Assembly (NCBI RefSeq): GCF_001611795.1
Contig: NZ_CP015098.1
Span: forward strand, 1,488,001-1,552,000
Direction: 5' to 3'
Length of the DNA: 64,000 bases
Origin: Streptomyces qaidamensis
Lineage (GTDB): Bacteria; Actinomycetota; Actinomycetes; Streptomycetales; Streptomycetaceae
Shown: positions 16,089 through 24,404 of the stretch, piece after piece
How the letters are laid out: the number at the start of each line of letters is the position of its first letter
Numbering within the stretch: the stretch's first letter is position 1
Notes under the pieces: generated by a model
Told to the model about the DNA's origin: nothing
Database searches by the model: none
What the model saw: only the letters and a program-made list of their open reading frames with translations
Translations under genes and position numbers: made by a program

Positions 16089-17990
16089 TTAAGACAGGGC
16101 GGCGGAGTGGAGTGCCGTCACGGCGTCGGTCACGGTGGCGGTCGCGGGACCGAGGACGTCGGCACCGGGCCGCGTGCCGGTCTCGCCGGTCCCGAGTTCA
16201 CCGGTCCCGAGTTCACCGGTCCCGGGTTCACCGGTCCCGGGTTCGCCTTCCTCACAGCAGTCCACGGGCGCGAACCGCATCCCGTACCGCTCCTGGGCAG
16301 GTTCCCCGGACCCGCTGCGCGGTGGTTCGGGCCGCTGCCCGGGCGGGGCCTCTCCCTGCGGGCGCTGCTCGCGCTCCTCGCGGCTCTCGCGCGGCGAGTC
16401 CTCGGCCCGCTTCCGCCGGAGCGCCTCCCCCGGGCCGCCGGTGGCATCCGGCGGTTCCACCGTCCAGCGTTGCGCCGCGGAGCCGTCGCGGCGGGTGACG
16501 ATCACGTCCCGGCCCTGGCCGGGGGCGACGGCCAGTCCCCCGCCGCCGCGCGGCAGCAGTTCGCCGCGCACGGTCAGGTCGTAGCGGACGACTCCGGCGT
16601 GCACCAGGCAGCCGGCCAGGACGACCGAGCCCTCGGCCGGGTCGGAGCCGAGGCACAGGGTGGGGTCGGCGCCGCTGCGCAGGACGCCGTCCTCCTGGTA
16701 CGACCACTGCTGGGACCCGCCCGCGGAGCAGGCGGTGAGCACGATGCGGACCTCAGCCCGGACCCGGCCGCCTCGGACGTCGAGGCACAGGCCGTCGTCG
16801 AGGTTGCGCAGGCGCCCCCGGGCCACTTCCGCGGAGCTGCCGGCGGAGGCGGCCGACGGGGCACCGACGGGCGAGGACCCCTCGGACGAGGCCGCCGTGG
16901 AGTCCGGCTCCCTGGGAGCGGATCCCGCGCCGTCCGGAGCGACGGAGTGACCGCTGACCGCGCCCCAGGTGGCCCGTGGGCCGGCGGTGCCGCTCTCCTC
17001 CGTCCAGCCCCGGGCGGTGAGCAGGGTCGCCAGCAGCACGAGGGAGGTCACCCCGATCGCGGCGGCCAGTGCCTTCGTGTGCCTCCTCGGCGACAGGGAC
17101 CGGCCGGTCGCCGGGTCGGTCCGGGGCCGGAAGCGGTGCCGTCCGCCGGGGGGCAGGGCGCTGTGGCCCTCGCCGCGGCCCTGCCGTGACGCGAGGTAGC
17201 GGCGGGCGCCCCAGCCGAGCACCGTCTCCACGAGCAGGTCTTCCAGACCGCCCTCGAAATGGCTGAGTTGTTCGGCGGCGTGACGGCAGTAGCGGCATGC
17301 CATGAGATGCCGCTGCACATCCGGCAGCAGGGCCCCGCCACGGCGCATGGGAACGTCCAGCAGGCGGTTGTAGTAGCGGCATTCCTGCGTCGGTGCGAGT
17401 TCCCGGTGCGCCCGTACGCATCCCGACCGGAATTGCTCGCGCGCCTGCAGCAGGGCGGCCGAAGCGGTAGCTGCGTCCACTCCCAGCAGACCGGCCGGTA
17501 CGGATATGGGCTCGGCCTCGACCTCCGTGTGCCACAGCAGGCATTGGGAAGCACCCGGAAGGCCTCGGAAAGCGCGCTCCGCGAGGCGTCGCCTTTCGGG
17601 TGTGCTGGGGCGGGCGGCGCGCAGGCCGCGGGCGCCGACGGTTTTGCGGAGTTCCGGCAGTACTCCGGAAATCCCGTCGTCGGCGGCCCACTTCCCGACC
17701 GTCTCCCGGACGGTCCTGAGCAGCCGCGGGCGCAGGGCGCCACCGCCCGGCCGGGCCAGTTCCTCCCGGAAGGCGGCGGCTGCCGCCATCGCCGCGGAGT
17801 CCTCCGAGGACGCCAGGCAGATCACGGCGTACTCGTAGACCGAGCGCCAGTGCCGCGCCAGCAACAGCGCTACGGCGCGCGGCGCTTCGGCGGGTTCTCC
17901 CACCCGGGCGAGAAGATTGGAGTCGGACTCCGCGGGCCCCGCTCCGGGTCGTGGCGGGTACGGCGGGCGTGGGGGGTTGGGGGATTGCAC
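16089..17990 (-). CDS. Sigma-like / zinc-finger / transmembrane / ricin-lectin fusion protein
   Basis: 633 residues from GTG 17990 (GGAAGGAAA site upstream). Residues about 15-190 resemble degenerate ECF sigma regions 2 and 4 ([44 protein letters not shown]). Around residue 220-260 is an anti-sigma-like zinc finger, [16 protein letters not shown] single membrane helix follows ([20 protein letters not shown]), then a ricin B-type lectin domain with [13 protein letters not shown] and QQWSYQEDG repeats. The C-terminus has pentapeptide repeats ([10 protein letters not shown]) from a 15-bp DNA repeat at 16188-16247. The topology puts the lectin outside the cell. It may couple cell-surface carbohydrate sensing to transcription, but function is inferred. 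Confidence 0.78.
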   Translation of the reverse strand: MQSPNPPRPPYPPRPGAGPAESDSNLLARVGEPAEAPRAVALLLARHWRSVYEYAVICLASSEDSAAMAAAAAFREELARPGGGALRPRLLRTVRETVGKWAADDGISGVLPELRKTVGARGLRAARPSTPERRRLAERAFRGLPGASQCLLWHTEVEAEPISVPAGLLGVDAATASAALLQAREQFRSGCVRAHRELAPTQECRYYNRLLDVPMRRGGALLPDVQRHLMACRYCRHAAEQLSHFEGGLEDLLVETVLGWGARRYLASRQGRGEGHSALPPGGRHRFRPRTDPATGRSLSPRRHTKALAAAIGVTSLVLLATLLTARGWTEESGTAGPRATWGAVSGHSVAPDGAGSAPREPDSTAASSEGSSPVGAPSAASAGSSAEVARGRLRNLDDGLCLDVRGGRVRAEVRIVLTACSAGGSQQWSYQEDGVLRSGADPTLCLGSDPAEGSVVLAGCLVHAGVVRYDLTVRGELLPRGGGGLAVAPGQGRDVIVTRRDGSAAQRWTVEPPDATGGPGEALRRKRAEDSPRESREEREQRPQGEAPPGQRPEPPRSGSGEPAQERYGMRFAPVDCCEEGEPGTGEPGTGELGTGELGTGETGTRPGADVLGPATATVTDAVTALHSAALS

Positions 17991-18261
17991 GGAACCATTT
18001 CCTTCCAGCCGCAGAACGGCAGGCGAATTGCGCGTCCGTCGGAAAGCAGGTGCGTGATTGGTGCATACCTGTGCCGTGTCAGCTGGGGACCCGGCTGTGA
18101 GGTGGCTCACTTTCGCACATACGACTCACTGGTAACAAGGAGTTCGGATGACCCGAGTTCAAAACGCGGGAATTTCAGATACGTTACCGGCGGTATCCGC
18201 ACCGGCTTTCGAAAACGGGGCCGCCGGGGATCACAAGTTGTGTGCGCGCAAAGGCGATTGG

Positions 18262-19177
18262 TACACGAAATCTCCAACTCCCCGGCCGCCGGTCTCGGCA
18301 CCCGCTTCCTGCCCGCCACGGAGGCGACGCCCAAGGAGATGCTGCCGGCCGCCGACAAGCCGGCCATCCAGTACGTCGTCGAGGAGGCGGCAGCGGCGGG
18401 ACTGGACGACGTCCCGATGGTCACCGGCCGGCACAAGCGGGCCGTCGAGGACCACTTCGACCACGCCTTCGAGCTGGAGCAGGCCCTCGCGGCCAAGGGC
18501 GACACCGTGCGGCTGGACGCGGTGCGCTACCCGGCATAGCTGGCACAGCTGGCGCAGCTGGCGAGCATCCACCACATCCGGCAGGGGGAGCCGCTCGGCC
18601 CGGGCCACGCCGTGCTGTGCGCCCGCCACCATGTCGGCCACCAAACTTTCGCGGTCCTCCTCGGCGACGACCTGATCGGCCCTCGCGAGACTCCGCCGAG
18701 CCGGATGCTCGGCGTCCGCGACCGCCTGCTCGGCAGCGTGGTCGCCCTGATGGAGGTCCCGCCCGAGCAGATCCACCACTATGGCTGCGCCGCCGTCGAG
18801 CCGACCGGCGAGGAGGGCGTCGCCCGTGTCACGGGCCTGGTCGAGAAGCCGGCCCCGCAGGACGCACCGCCGATACGCCGCCATCGGCCGCTACGCCCTC
18901 GACCCGGACGGCTTCACCGCCCTGGAGCGCACCCCGCCCGGCCGGGGCGACGAGATCCAGCTGACCGACGCCCTGCAAGGAGCCGGCCGCGGGCGGCACG
19001 GTGCACGGGGTCGTCTTCGAGGGCCTGCGCCACGACACCGGCGACAAGGCCGGCTATCTACACACGGTGGTCAGGCCGGCCTGCGAACGCCCCGACCTGG
19101 GGCCGGAGTTCGTGACATGGCTCAGGGTGTTCCTCGGGGAGCTGGACGGCACGCGCCCCGCACCCCGGGACGTGGCG
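18262..19177 (+). pseudogene. galU: Decayed UTP-glucose-1-phosphate uridylyltransferase (galU)
   Basis: The reading resembles Gal[21 protein letters not shown] near 18282, [18 protein letters not shown], then an in-frame TAG at 18537-18539, and in the same frame GEPLGPGHAVLCARHH, VALMEVPPEQIHHYGCAAVE. Near 18870 the homology jumps to a second frame (AIGRYALDPDGFTALERT, GRGDEIQLTDALQ). Near 18980 it jumps to a third (GTVHGVVFEGLRHDTGDKAGYL). One stop and two frameshifts make it a pseudogene unless these are sequencing errors. The normal N-terminal Met region is also altered. Intact homologues make UDP-glucose. Confidence 0.82.
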
Positions 19178-19193
19178 GCGCGACATGCGAAAG

Positions 19194-19212
19194 CCCCGGC
19201 ACCCGGCCGGGG
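19194..19212. terminator. Hairpin between convergent genes
   Basis: CCCCGGC, a 5-base loop ACCCG, then GCCGGGG. It lies after the galU remnant and before the 3' end of the thioesterase gene. No T-tract follows, as is common in high-GC genomes. Confidence 0.5.
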
Positions 19213-19235
19213 TCCCCGCACACGCGACAGCCCGG

Positions 19236-19688
19236 TCAGCTGTTGGGCCGCAGGGTCCACACCACGGTCATCTCGGCGGTGACGGCACCGTCGGCCCGCT
19301 GAAGGGCGATGGCCACCGGGAACTCGGGGCGCTCACCGGCGTCCAGCTGGGCGACGACCTCGGCGGCCGGGCGGCCGAGAGTGGCCGTGGCGGTGACGGC
19401 GCCCATCGCCAGCTTCCTGTAGGAGATCTCGGCGCTGACGGCGAGCGGCACGGCGCGCGAGAGCTGGTCCCCGAACGCGGCCAGCACGATCGCCCCGCTC
19501 GCGGACTCGCCGAGCGTGAACATCGCACCGGCGTGCGGGCCGCCCACGTGGTTGTGGAACTCGGCCTGGTCCGGCAGCGACAGCACCGCCCGCTCCGGCG
19601 AGGTCTCTAGGAACTCGAGGTTCAGGGTCCGGGCCATGGGCACCGTGGCGGCAAGCATCTCGCCGATGGACATCTGGTCTGCGCTCAT
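19236..19688 (-). CDS. Hotdog-fold thioesterase-like protein (DUF4442/PaaI type)
   Basis: 150 residues. Central segment FHNHVGGPHAGAMFTLGESASGAIV is the hotdog helix with the usual H-x-G...HAGA arrangement of PaaI/DUF4442 proteins. Beta strands follow (RAVPLAVSAEISYRKLAMGAVTATA). Members hydrolyse acyl-CoA thioesters or are uncharacterised. ATG at 19688. No pathway context. Confidence 0.82.
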   Translation of the reverse strand: MSADQMSIGEMLAATVPMARTLNLEFLETSPERAVLSLPDQAEFHNHVGGPHAGAMFTLGESASGAIVLAAFGDQLSRAVPLAVSAEISYRKLAMGAVTATATLGRPAAEVVAQLDAGERPEFPVAIALQRADGAVTAEMTVVWTLRPNS

Positions 19689-19847
19689 GGCCGCATGTTA
19701 CTCACGAGTAGAGACCGCTGACCAGGCCGTGTGACGACCGCCGCACCGGCCCGCACGACATCCGCACCGCCCGCTCCCCGGGTTGCTACATCTCCGTCCA
19801 CGGGCAGTGACCGAATCGTGTCCGGGGCGCGGCTAGGGTGACTGCTC

Positions 19848-20861
19848 ATGTGGCCAGGACAGCAGCCGCCCGGGGGCGAGCAGAACCCGCAGGCGAACAA
19901 CCCGTACCAGCAGCCGGGGTACCAGCAGCCGAATCCGTACCAGCAGCCGGGGTACCAGCAGCAGCCCGACCCCTATGGGCAGCAGCCGCAGTGGGGCACC
20001 CCCGCGCCGGCCGGCGCGCCGCAGCCCCCGCAGGGCGGTGGCGGCGGCAACCGGACGAAGCTGGTCGCGATCATCGCCGCCACGGCGGTGGTCGTAGCGG
20101 CCGGTGTCACCGGCTTCCTGGTGCTGGGCGGCGACAAGGACGACACGGCGGACGGCGGCAAGAGCGGCAAGAAGGACAAGGCCGCGTCGAGTCCTCCGTC
20201 CGAGGAGCCGAGCCCCGGCACCACCGGCGACAACCCCCGCGGCGGCGAGGCGGCGCAGCCCACGGTCAAGGGCTGGAAGGTCGTCATCAACCCCAAGTGG
20301 GGCACCGCCTTCGACGTCCCGGCGGACTGGGAGGTGGCCTCCCCGACGTCGTCCGTCTTCTTCGAGGACGAGAAGTCCGATGACGGCAAGCCGCTGATCC
20401 TCATGTCGGCGCCGGCGTTCTACAAGTCCAAGTGGTGCACGAGCGACGACAACAAGGACGGCCGGACCGAGACCGAGTCGCTGGCCGGGGCGGGCACCAA
20501 GGGTGCCGACGGCGCCAAGGACACGGACGAGGTCGCGGTCAACCAGGTGGCCTGGTGGGTGTACGGCGGCTACACGCAGCCGGACAAGAAGAGCGTCAAG
20601 GCCGACGACAAGGCCAAGCCCTACACGACCGCCTCGGGCGTGAAGGGCAGCGTCGCCTGGGCGCACTCGGAGAACACGCCCGACAAGGGCAAGTGCGCGA
20701 GCGACGGCAAGGCGGTCACGTTCGGCTTCAAGAACTCCGCCGGTGACTTCGTCGCGTGGAGCTTCTTCGGCGCCAAGGGCGTCAAGGGCGAGGTGCCCGA
20801 GAAGACCATTCTGAAGATCCTCAGCACGGTCCGGCTGCACGGCGAGCCGACCGGCGGCTGA
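19848..20861 (+). CDS. Membrane-anchored secreted protein with Pro/Gln-rich N-terminus
   Basis: 337 residues. Residues 1-65 are a cytoplasmic Pro/Gln/Tyr-rich repeat (NPYQQPGYQQP units). One membrane helix follows (KLVAIIAATAVVVAAGVTGFLVLGG, about 68-92), then a Ser/Pro-rich linker. The exported domain of about 200 residues contains WKVVINPKWGTAFDVPADWEVASPT and a conserved Trp-rich core (VNQVAWWVYGGYT). The architecture is common in Streptomyces; the domain resembles DUF8017-type proteins. Function unknown. ATG at 19848. Confidence 0.8.
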   Translation: MWPGQQPPGGEQNPQANNPYQQPGYQQPNPYQQPGYQQQPDPYGQQPQWGTPAPAGAPQPPQGGGGGNRTKLVAIIAATAVVVAAGVTGFLVLGGDKDDTADGGKSGKKDKAASSPPSEEPSPGTTGDNPRGGEAAQPTVKGWKVVINPKWGTAFDVPADWEVASPTSSVFFEDEKSDDGKPLILMSAPAFYKSKWCTSDDNKDGRTETESLAGAGTKGADGAKDTDEVAVNQVAWWVYGGYTQPDKKSVKADDKAKPYTTASGVKGSVAWAHSENTPDKGKCASDGKAVTFGFKNSAGDFVAWSFFGAKGVKGEVPEKTILKILSTVRLHGEPTGG

Positions 20862-20873
20862 TCCGGAAACGGA

Positions 20874-20907
20874 ACGGGCCCGCCCACTGCGACGGGGACG
20901 GGCCCGG
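20874..20907. terminator. Candidate terminator after the membrane-anchored protein
   Basis: Two copies of CGGGCCCG at 20875-20882 and 20899-20906 can pair around a 16-base loop. The site is 13 bp after the stop codon at 20861 and lies between convergent genes. Confidence 0.5.
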
Positions 20908-20931
20908 CTCACCGAAGCTTCGCGAGGGTGG

Positions 20932-21048
20932 TCAGCCCTTCAGGTGTCCGCGGACCCAGCGCCCCGAGACGGACTCGTCGTCCACACGGCGGCTGCCGGT
21001 GCGGACCCGGCACCGGTCCCGCCCGGCCGGCGCGGTCGTGCTCCGCAT
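20932..21048 (-). CDS. Possible small basic protein (38 aa)
   Basis: The minus-strand frame ending with TGA at 20932 reads MRSTTAPAGRDRCRVRTGSR from ATG 21048 and continues RRVDDESVSGRWVRGHLKG. The composition is strongly basic. An in-frame GTG at 21081 would add 11 residues. It sits in the 250-bp gap between two genes, 64 bp downstream of the spermidine-synthase-like gene and in the same frame. The ending looks like small basic Streptomyces proteins, but the similarity is only an impression. It could also be a remnant. Confidence 0.35.
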   Translation of the reverse strand: MRSTTAPAGRDRCRVRTGSRRVDDESVSGRWVRGHLKG

Positions 21049-21111
21049 CCCGGGCCACCGCGAACCGAGCCGCCGGACCACGCCGGTGGCATGCGCGGCA
21101 CCGAGCGTGCC

Positions 21112-21957
21112 TCAGCCGATGCCGAACGCCCCGTCCGGGGGCACGGGTGACGGCACGGCGTCCGCGTCCCCCACCGGTCGCGCATCGCCGATGAACTCCC
21201 GCAGCCCTGAGCCGTGTTCGACCCGGGCCGGGAAGGCGTCGGCGGCGGTGAGCCGGGCCAGGGCGGCGACGTCGACCGGCTGATGACCGGCGACGAGCAC
21301 GGCGTTACCGAACCGCCGCCCCCGCAGCACCCCCGGCTCGGCGATCAGCACGAGCTCCTCGAAGGCGGTGGCCAGGGTGGCGAGTTGCGACCTCAGGAAG
21401 GCGAAGGGCGCGGCGTCGGGGAGGTTGGCGAGATAGACCCCGTGTCCTCGCAGTACCCGCGCGGCCTCACGGACGTAGGTGACGGAGGTGAGGTGCGCCG
21501 GCACCCGCGACCCGCTGAAGACGTCCGCGAGGAGAACATCCGCCGAGGCCGCAGGAGCGTGCTCCAGCCAGACCCGGGCATCCGTCGCGTGCAGGGCGAT
21601 GTCCGCGCCTTCCGGCAGCGGCAGGTGCCCGGACACCAGCTCCAGCAGCCCCCGGTCCGCCTCGACGACGTCCTGCCGCGAGCCCGGCCGGGTCACGGCC
21701 ACGTACCGGGGCAGGGTGAGCGCGCCTCCCCCGAGATGCGCCACGTCGAGCGCCCGCCCCGGCTCGGCCAGGACATCCAGCACGTGCCCGAGCCGCCGCG
21801 TGTACTCGAACTCCAGATGCGTCGGTTCATCCAGGTCGACGTACGACTGAGGCGCCCCGTCGACGGTCAGCAGCCATGCTCGCTCCCGGTCGACGTCCGG
21901 CATGAGCTTGGCGGTGCCGTGATCGGTGGTCCTGGTCACGGGAATGGGATCGTTCAC
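21112..21957 (-). CDS. Spermidine-synthase-like SAM-dependent protein
   Basis: 281 residues. A beta-hairpin start (AWLLTVDGAPQSYVDLDEPTHLEFEYTRRL) is followed by a Rossmann methyltransferase fold: DVAHLGGGALTLPRYVAVTRPGSRQDVVEAD, ADIALHATDARVWLEHAP, ADVLLADVFSGSRVPAHLT. This matches the SpeE-like proteins widespread in actinomycetes. Polyamine synthesis is not proven, because the Asp residues of true spermidine synthases are only partly preserved. GTG at 21957. It is 114 bp downstream of the EF-Tu3 gene on the same strand, separated by a 28-bp tandem repeat. Confidence 0.82.
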   Translation of the reverse strand: MNDPIPVTRTTDHGTAKLMPDVDRERAWLLTVDGAPQSYVDLDEPTHLEFEYTRRLGHVLDVLAEPGRALDVAHLGGGALTLPRYVAVTRPGSRQDVVEADRGLLELVSGHLPLPEGADIALHATDARVWLEHAPAASADVLLADVFSGSRVPAHLTSVTYVREAARVLRGHGVYLANLPDAAPFAFLRSQLATLATAFEELVLIAEPGVLRGRRFGNAVLVAGHQPVDVAALARLTAADAFPARVEHGSGLREFIGDARPVGDADAVPSPVPPDGAFGIG

Positions 21958-22022
21958 TGCTCCATTGTGCGATGGGTCGACGCAGCTCAGGGGAGCGGGG
22001 AACTGCGCGACCAGCCCATGGC

Positions 22023-22078
22023 GGCCCGCAGTCCCCCGCCACCTCAACCCGGCCCGCAGTCCCCCGCCACCTCAACCC
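22023..22078. repeat. 28-bp tandem duplication at the 3' end of tuf3
   Basis: The unit starting GGCCCGCAGTCCCCCGCCAC occurs at 22023-22050 and again, without mismatch, at 22051-22078. The second copy contains the stop codon and last codon of tuf3, so the first copy is a duplicate of that gene end. Confidence 0.85.
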
Positions 22079-23241
22079 ACCACGGTCACGGTCCCCGCTC
22101 CCACAGTCCGCCCACCCTCACGGATGGCGAACCCGAGCCCCGCCTCCAACGGCACGTCCCGCCCCAGCTCCACGGTCATCACCACCGTGTCACCGGGCCG
22201 GGCCACCGCCGCCTCCCCCAGGTCGACGTCCCCGACCACATCCGCGGTACGGATGTAGAACTGCGGCCGGTACCCGCTGGAGACAGCCGTCGTACGCCCG
22301 CCCTCACGCGCGGACAGCACGTACACCTGCGCGGTGAACCGGCGACTCGGCACGACGCTCCCGGGGGCGGCGACGACGTGCCCCCGCCGGACGGCGTCCC
22401 GCGGAACACCCCGCAGCAGCATGGCCACGTTGTCCCCGGCCTGCGCCTCGTCCATCGGCTTCCCGAAGGTCTCCAGACCCGTGACCACCGTCTCGGCGGA
22501 AGCCCCGAGCACCTCGACCCGGTCACCGACGCGCACCACACCCCGCTCGACCGCCCCGGTCACCACGGTCCCCCGCCCGGTGATGGTCAGCACGTTCTCC
22601 ACCGACAGCAGGAACGGAGCGTCCAGATACCGCTCCGGCATCGGCACGTACGTGTCCACCGCGTCGAGCAGCGCCTCGATCGACGCCGTCCAGCGCGGGT
22701 CCCCCTCCAGAGCCTTCAGGCCCGAGACGCGTACGACGGGTACGGAGTCGCCGCCGTAGCCGTGCGCGGTGAGCAGGTCGCGGACCTCCAGCTCGACCAG
22801 GTCGGTCAGCTCCTCGTCCCCCGCGTCGGCCTTGTTGAGGGCGACCACGATGTGGTCGACGCCCACCTGCCGGGCGAGCAGGACGTGTTCGGCGGTCTGC
22901 GGCATGATCCCGTCGAGCGCGGAGACGACGAGGATCGCCCCGTCGAGCTGGGCGGCGCCGGTGACCATGTTCTTGACGTAGTCGGCGTGGCCCGGCATGT
23001 CGACGTGCGCGTAGTGCCGGGTGTCGGTCTCGTACTCGACGTGCGCGATGTTGATGGTGATGCCGCGCGCCGCCTCCTCGGGCGCCCGGTCGATCCGGTC
23101 GAACGGCACGAACGCGCCACTGCCGCGGTCGGCGAGGACCTTGGTGATGGCGGCCGTCAACGTGGTCTTGCCGTGGTCGACATGACCCATCGTGCCGATG
23201 TTGAGATGCGGTTTCGTACGGACGTAGGCCGTTTTGGACAT
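22072..23241 (-). CDS. tuf3: Divergent elongation factor Tu (EF-Tu3 type)
   Basis: 389-residue GTPase, slightly shorter than the 397 of the main EF-Tu. G1 GHVDHGKT is at 19-26, the switch region RGITI at 59-63, G3 DMPGH at 81-85 (Met replaces the usual Cys) and G4 NKAD at 136-139. Domains 2 and 3 follow. The many differences from housekeeping EF-Tu and the absence of fus or ribosomal protein genes nearby fit the EF-Tu3 paralogue, which in S. coelicolor is expressed in stress or stringent conditions. Its normal job would be aminoacyl-tRNA delivery. A structured element lies upstream. Confidence 0.92.
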   Translation of the reverse strand: MSKTAYVRTKPHLNIGTMGHVDHGKTTLTAAITKVLADRGSGAFVPFDRIDRAPEEAARGITINIAHVEYETDTRHYAHVDMPGHADYVKNMVTGAAQLDGAILVVSALDGIMPQTAEHVLLARQVGVDHIVVALNKADAGDEELTDLVELEVRDLLTAHGYGGDSVPVVRVSGLKALEGDPRWTASIEALLDAVDTYVPMPERYLDAPFLLSVENVLTITGRGTVVTGAVERGVVRVGDRVEVLGASAETVVTGLETFGKPMDEAQAGDNVAMLLRGVPRDAVRRGHVVAAPGSVVPSRRFTAQVYVLSAREGGRTTAVSSGYRPQFYIRTADVVGDVDLGEAAVARPGDTVVMTVELGRDVPLEAGLGFAIREGGRTVGAGTVTVVG

Positions 23242-23298
23242 GGCTGTACCTCGAAGCGTGTATCAGCGAAGAAGAAGTGGGACCCCGAGGACCTGCCC

Positions 23299-23341
23299 GA
23301 CCCTCCCCTTGCGGGGTCCGCCGGACGAACCGGAGAGGGTC
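23299..23341 (-). promoter_or_regulatory. Structured RNA element upstream of tuf3
   Basis: On the minus strand a closing stem GACCCUC/GAGGGUC (7 bp, outer ends 23341 and 23299) encloses two hairpins: CCGG-UUCGU-CCGG, and CCCC-GCAA-GGGG with a GNRA tetraloop. The element starts about 58 nt upstream of the tuf3 ATG. Because the GNRA loop appears only on the minus strand, the RNA is more likely part of the tuf3 leader. Function is unknown. The rest of the 351-bp gap shows no supported gene. Confidence 0.45.
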
Positions 23342-23592
23342 AGCTTCGGGCGCCGTCCATGACGGCCGTGAGATCGGCGACGGCAGCCTTCGGGGCATCC
23401 GTGACCACGGATGCTGCGAGGGTGAAGGCGTACCGGAACATGTCGTCGATCATTGCCGACGCTTTACCGCACGTCGAATGGTTTTAGGTTGCCTGCGCAC
23501 GAGGCTGCGCGCCCCGCTGCGCATGCCGGGCTGTGACGCCCGTGAGACGAACCATACGGCGATCACACACATTTGTCGGTTAGTGTCACCGG

Positions 23593-24384
23593 ATGCTCGA
23601 TGCCACCACCCGCTCTGGGGGCACCGCCACGGCCTCTCCCCGGGCCACCGCCGCGGAGCTCGCCGTCGCCGTTCCCCCGGCAACGAACGCCTCGCCCGCC
23701 GTACCGCCCTCTTTCGCCGCCCGCTGCACGAGAGTTCTGCTGTCCCCGTGGTCGCGGCTGTCCCTGCTCGTCGCGCTGCTCGCCGCGGGCGCCTGCGGCG
23801 TGCTGCTGTTCGAGCCGCAGCGACTGCTGACGGAGGGCTGGCCGCCACAGCTCGGCGGTGCCGCGGCCGCGGCGGTGTTCGCGGTGGCGTACGGCGTGTG
23901 CACCGTGGCGTTCGTGCCGAGGCCGCTGCTGAACCTGGCGGCGGGTGCCCTGTTCGGTTCGCAGCTCGGCCTCGGCGTGGCGCTGGCGGGGACGGTGCTC
24001 GGTGCCGGGATCGCCTTCTGCCTGGGCCGGGCGCTGGGGCAGGACGCCCTGCGCCCGCTGCTGCGGGGGCGCTGGCTGGAGGCCGCGGACGGCCAGCTCA
24101 GCCGGCACGGCTTCCGTTCGATGCTCGCGGTGCGGCTGTTCCCGGGTGTGCCGTTCTGGGCCGCGAACTATTGCGCCTCCGTCTCCCGCATGGGCCTGCT
24201 GCCGTTCCTGCTGGCCACGGGCCTCGGCTCGATCCCGAACACCGCCGCCTACGCCGTCGCGGGCGCCCGTGCCTCCACCCCGACCTCGCCCGCCTTCCTG
24301 ATCGCCCTGGCGTGCATCGCCCTGCCCGCGCTGGCGGGCGTGGTGGTGGCCTGGCGCAAGCGGCACCAGCTGCGCCGCCTCTGA
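23593..24384 (+). CDS. TVP38/TMEM64-family membrane protein
   Basis: 263 residues, with about 45 polar N-terminal residues before five or six membrane helices. The SNARE-associated/TVP38 core is visible: PRPLLNLAAGALFGSQLGLGVALAGTVLGAGIAFCLGR and then GFRSMLAVRLFPGVPFWAANYCASVSRM. These proteins share a fold with DedA and may act on membrane lipids. ATG at 23593. Confidence 0.85.
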   Translation: MLDATTRSGGTATASPRATAAELAVAVPPATNASPAVPPSFAARCTRVLLSPWSRLSLLVALLAAGACGVLLFEPQRLLTEGWPPQLGGAAAAAVFAVAYGVCTVAFVPRPLLNLAAGALFGSQLGLGVALAGTVLGAGIAFCLGRALGQDALRPLLRGRWLEAADGQLSRHGFRSMLAVRLFPGVPFWAANYCASVSRMGLLPFLLATGLGSIPNTAAYAVAGARASTPTSPAFLIALACIALPALAGVVVAWRKRHQLRRL

Positions 24385-24404
24385 CGCCCTGTCACACCGC
24401 CCGG

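Noticed and set aside
23359..23487. 42-residue frame (MTAVRSATAAFGASVTTDAA...)
   Set aside because: No ribosome site and no clear relative; it lies upstream of tuf3 in the opposite direction. Kept only as a note.
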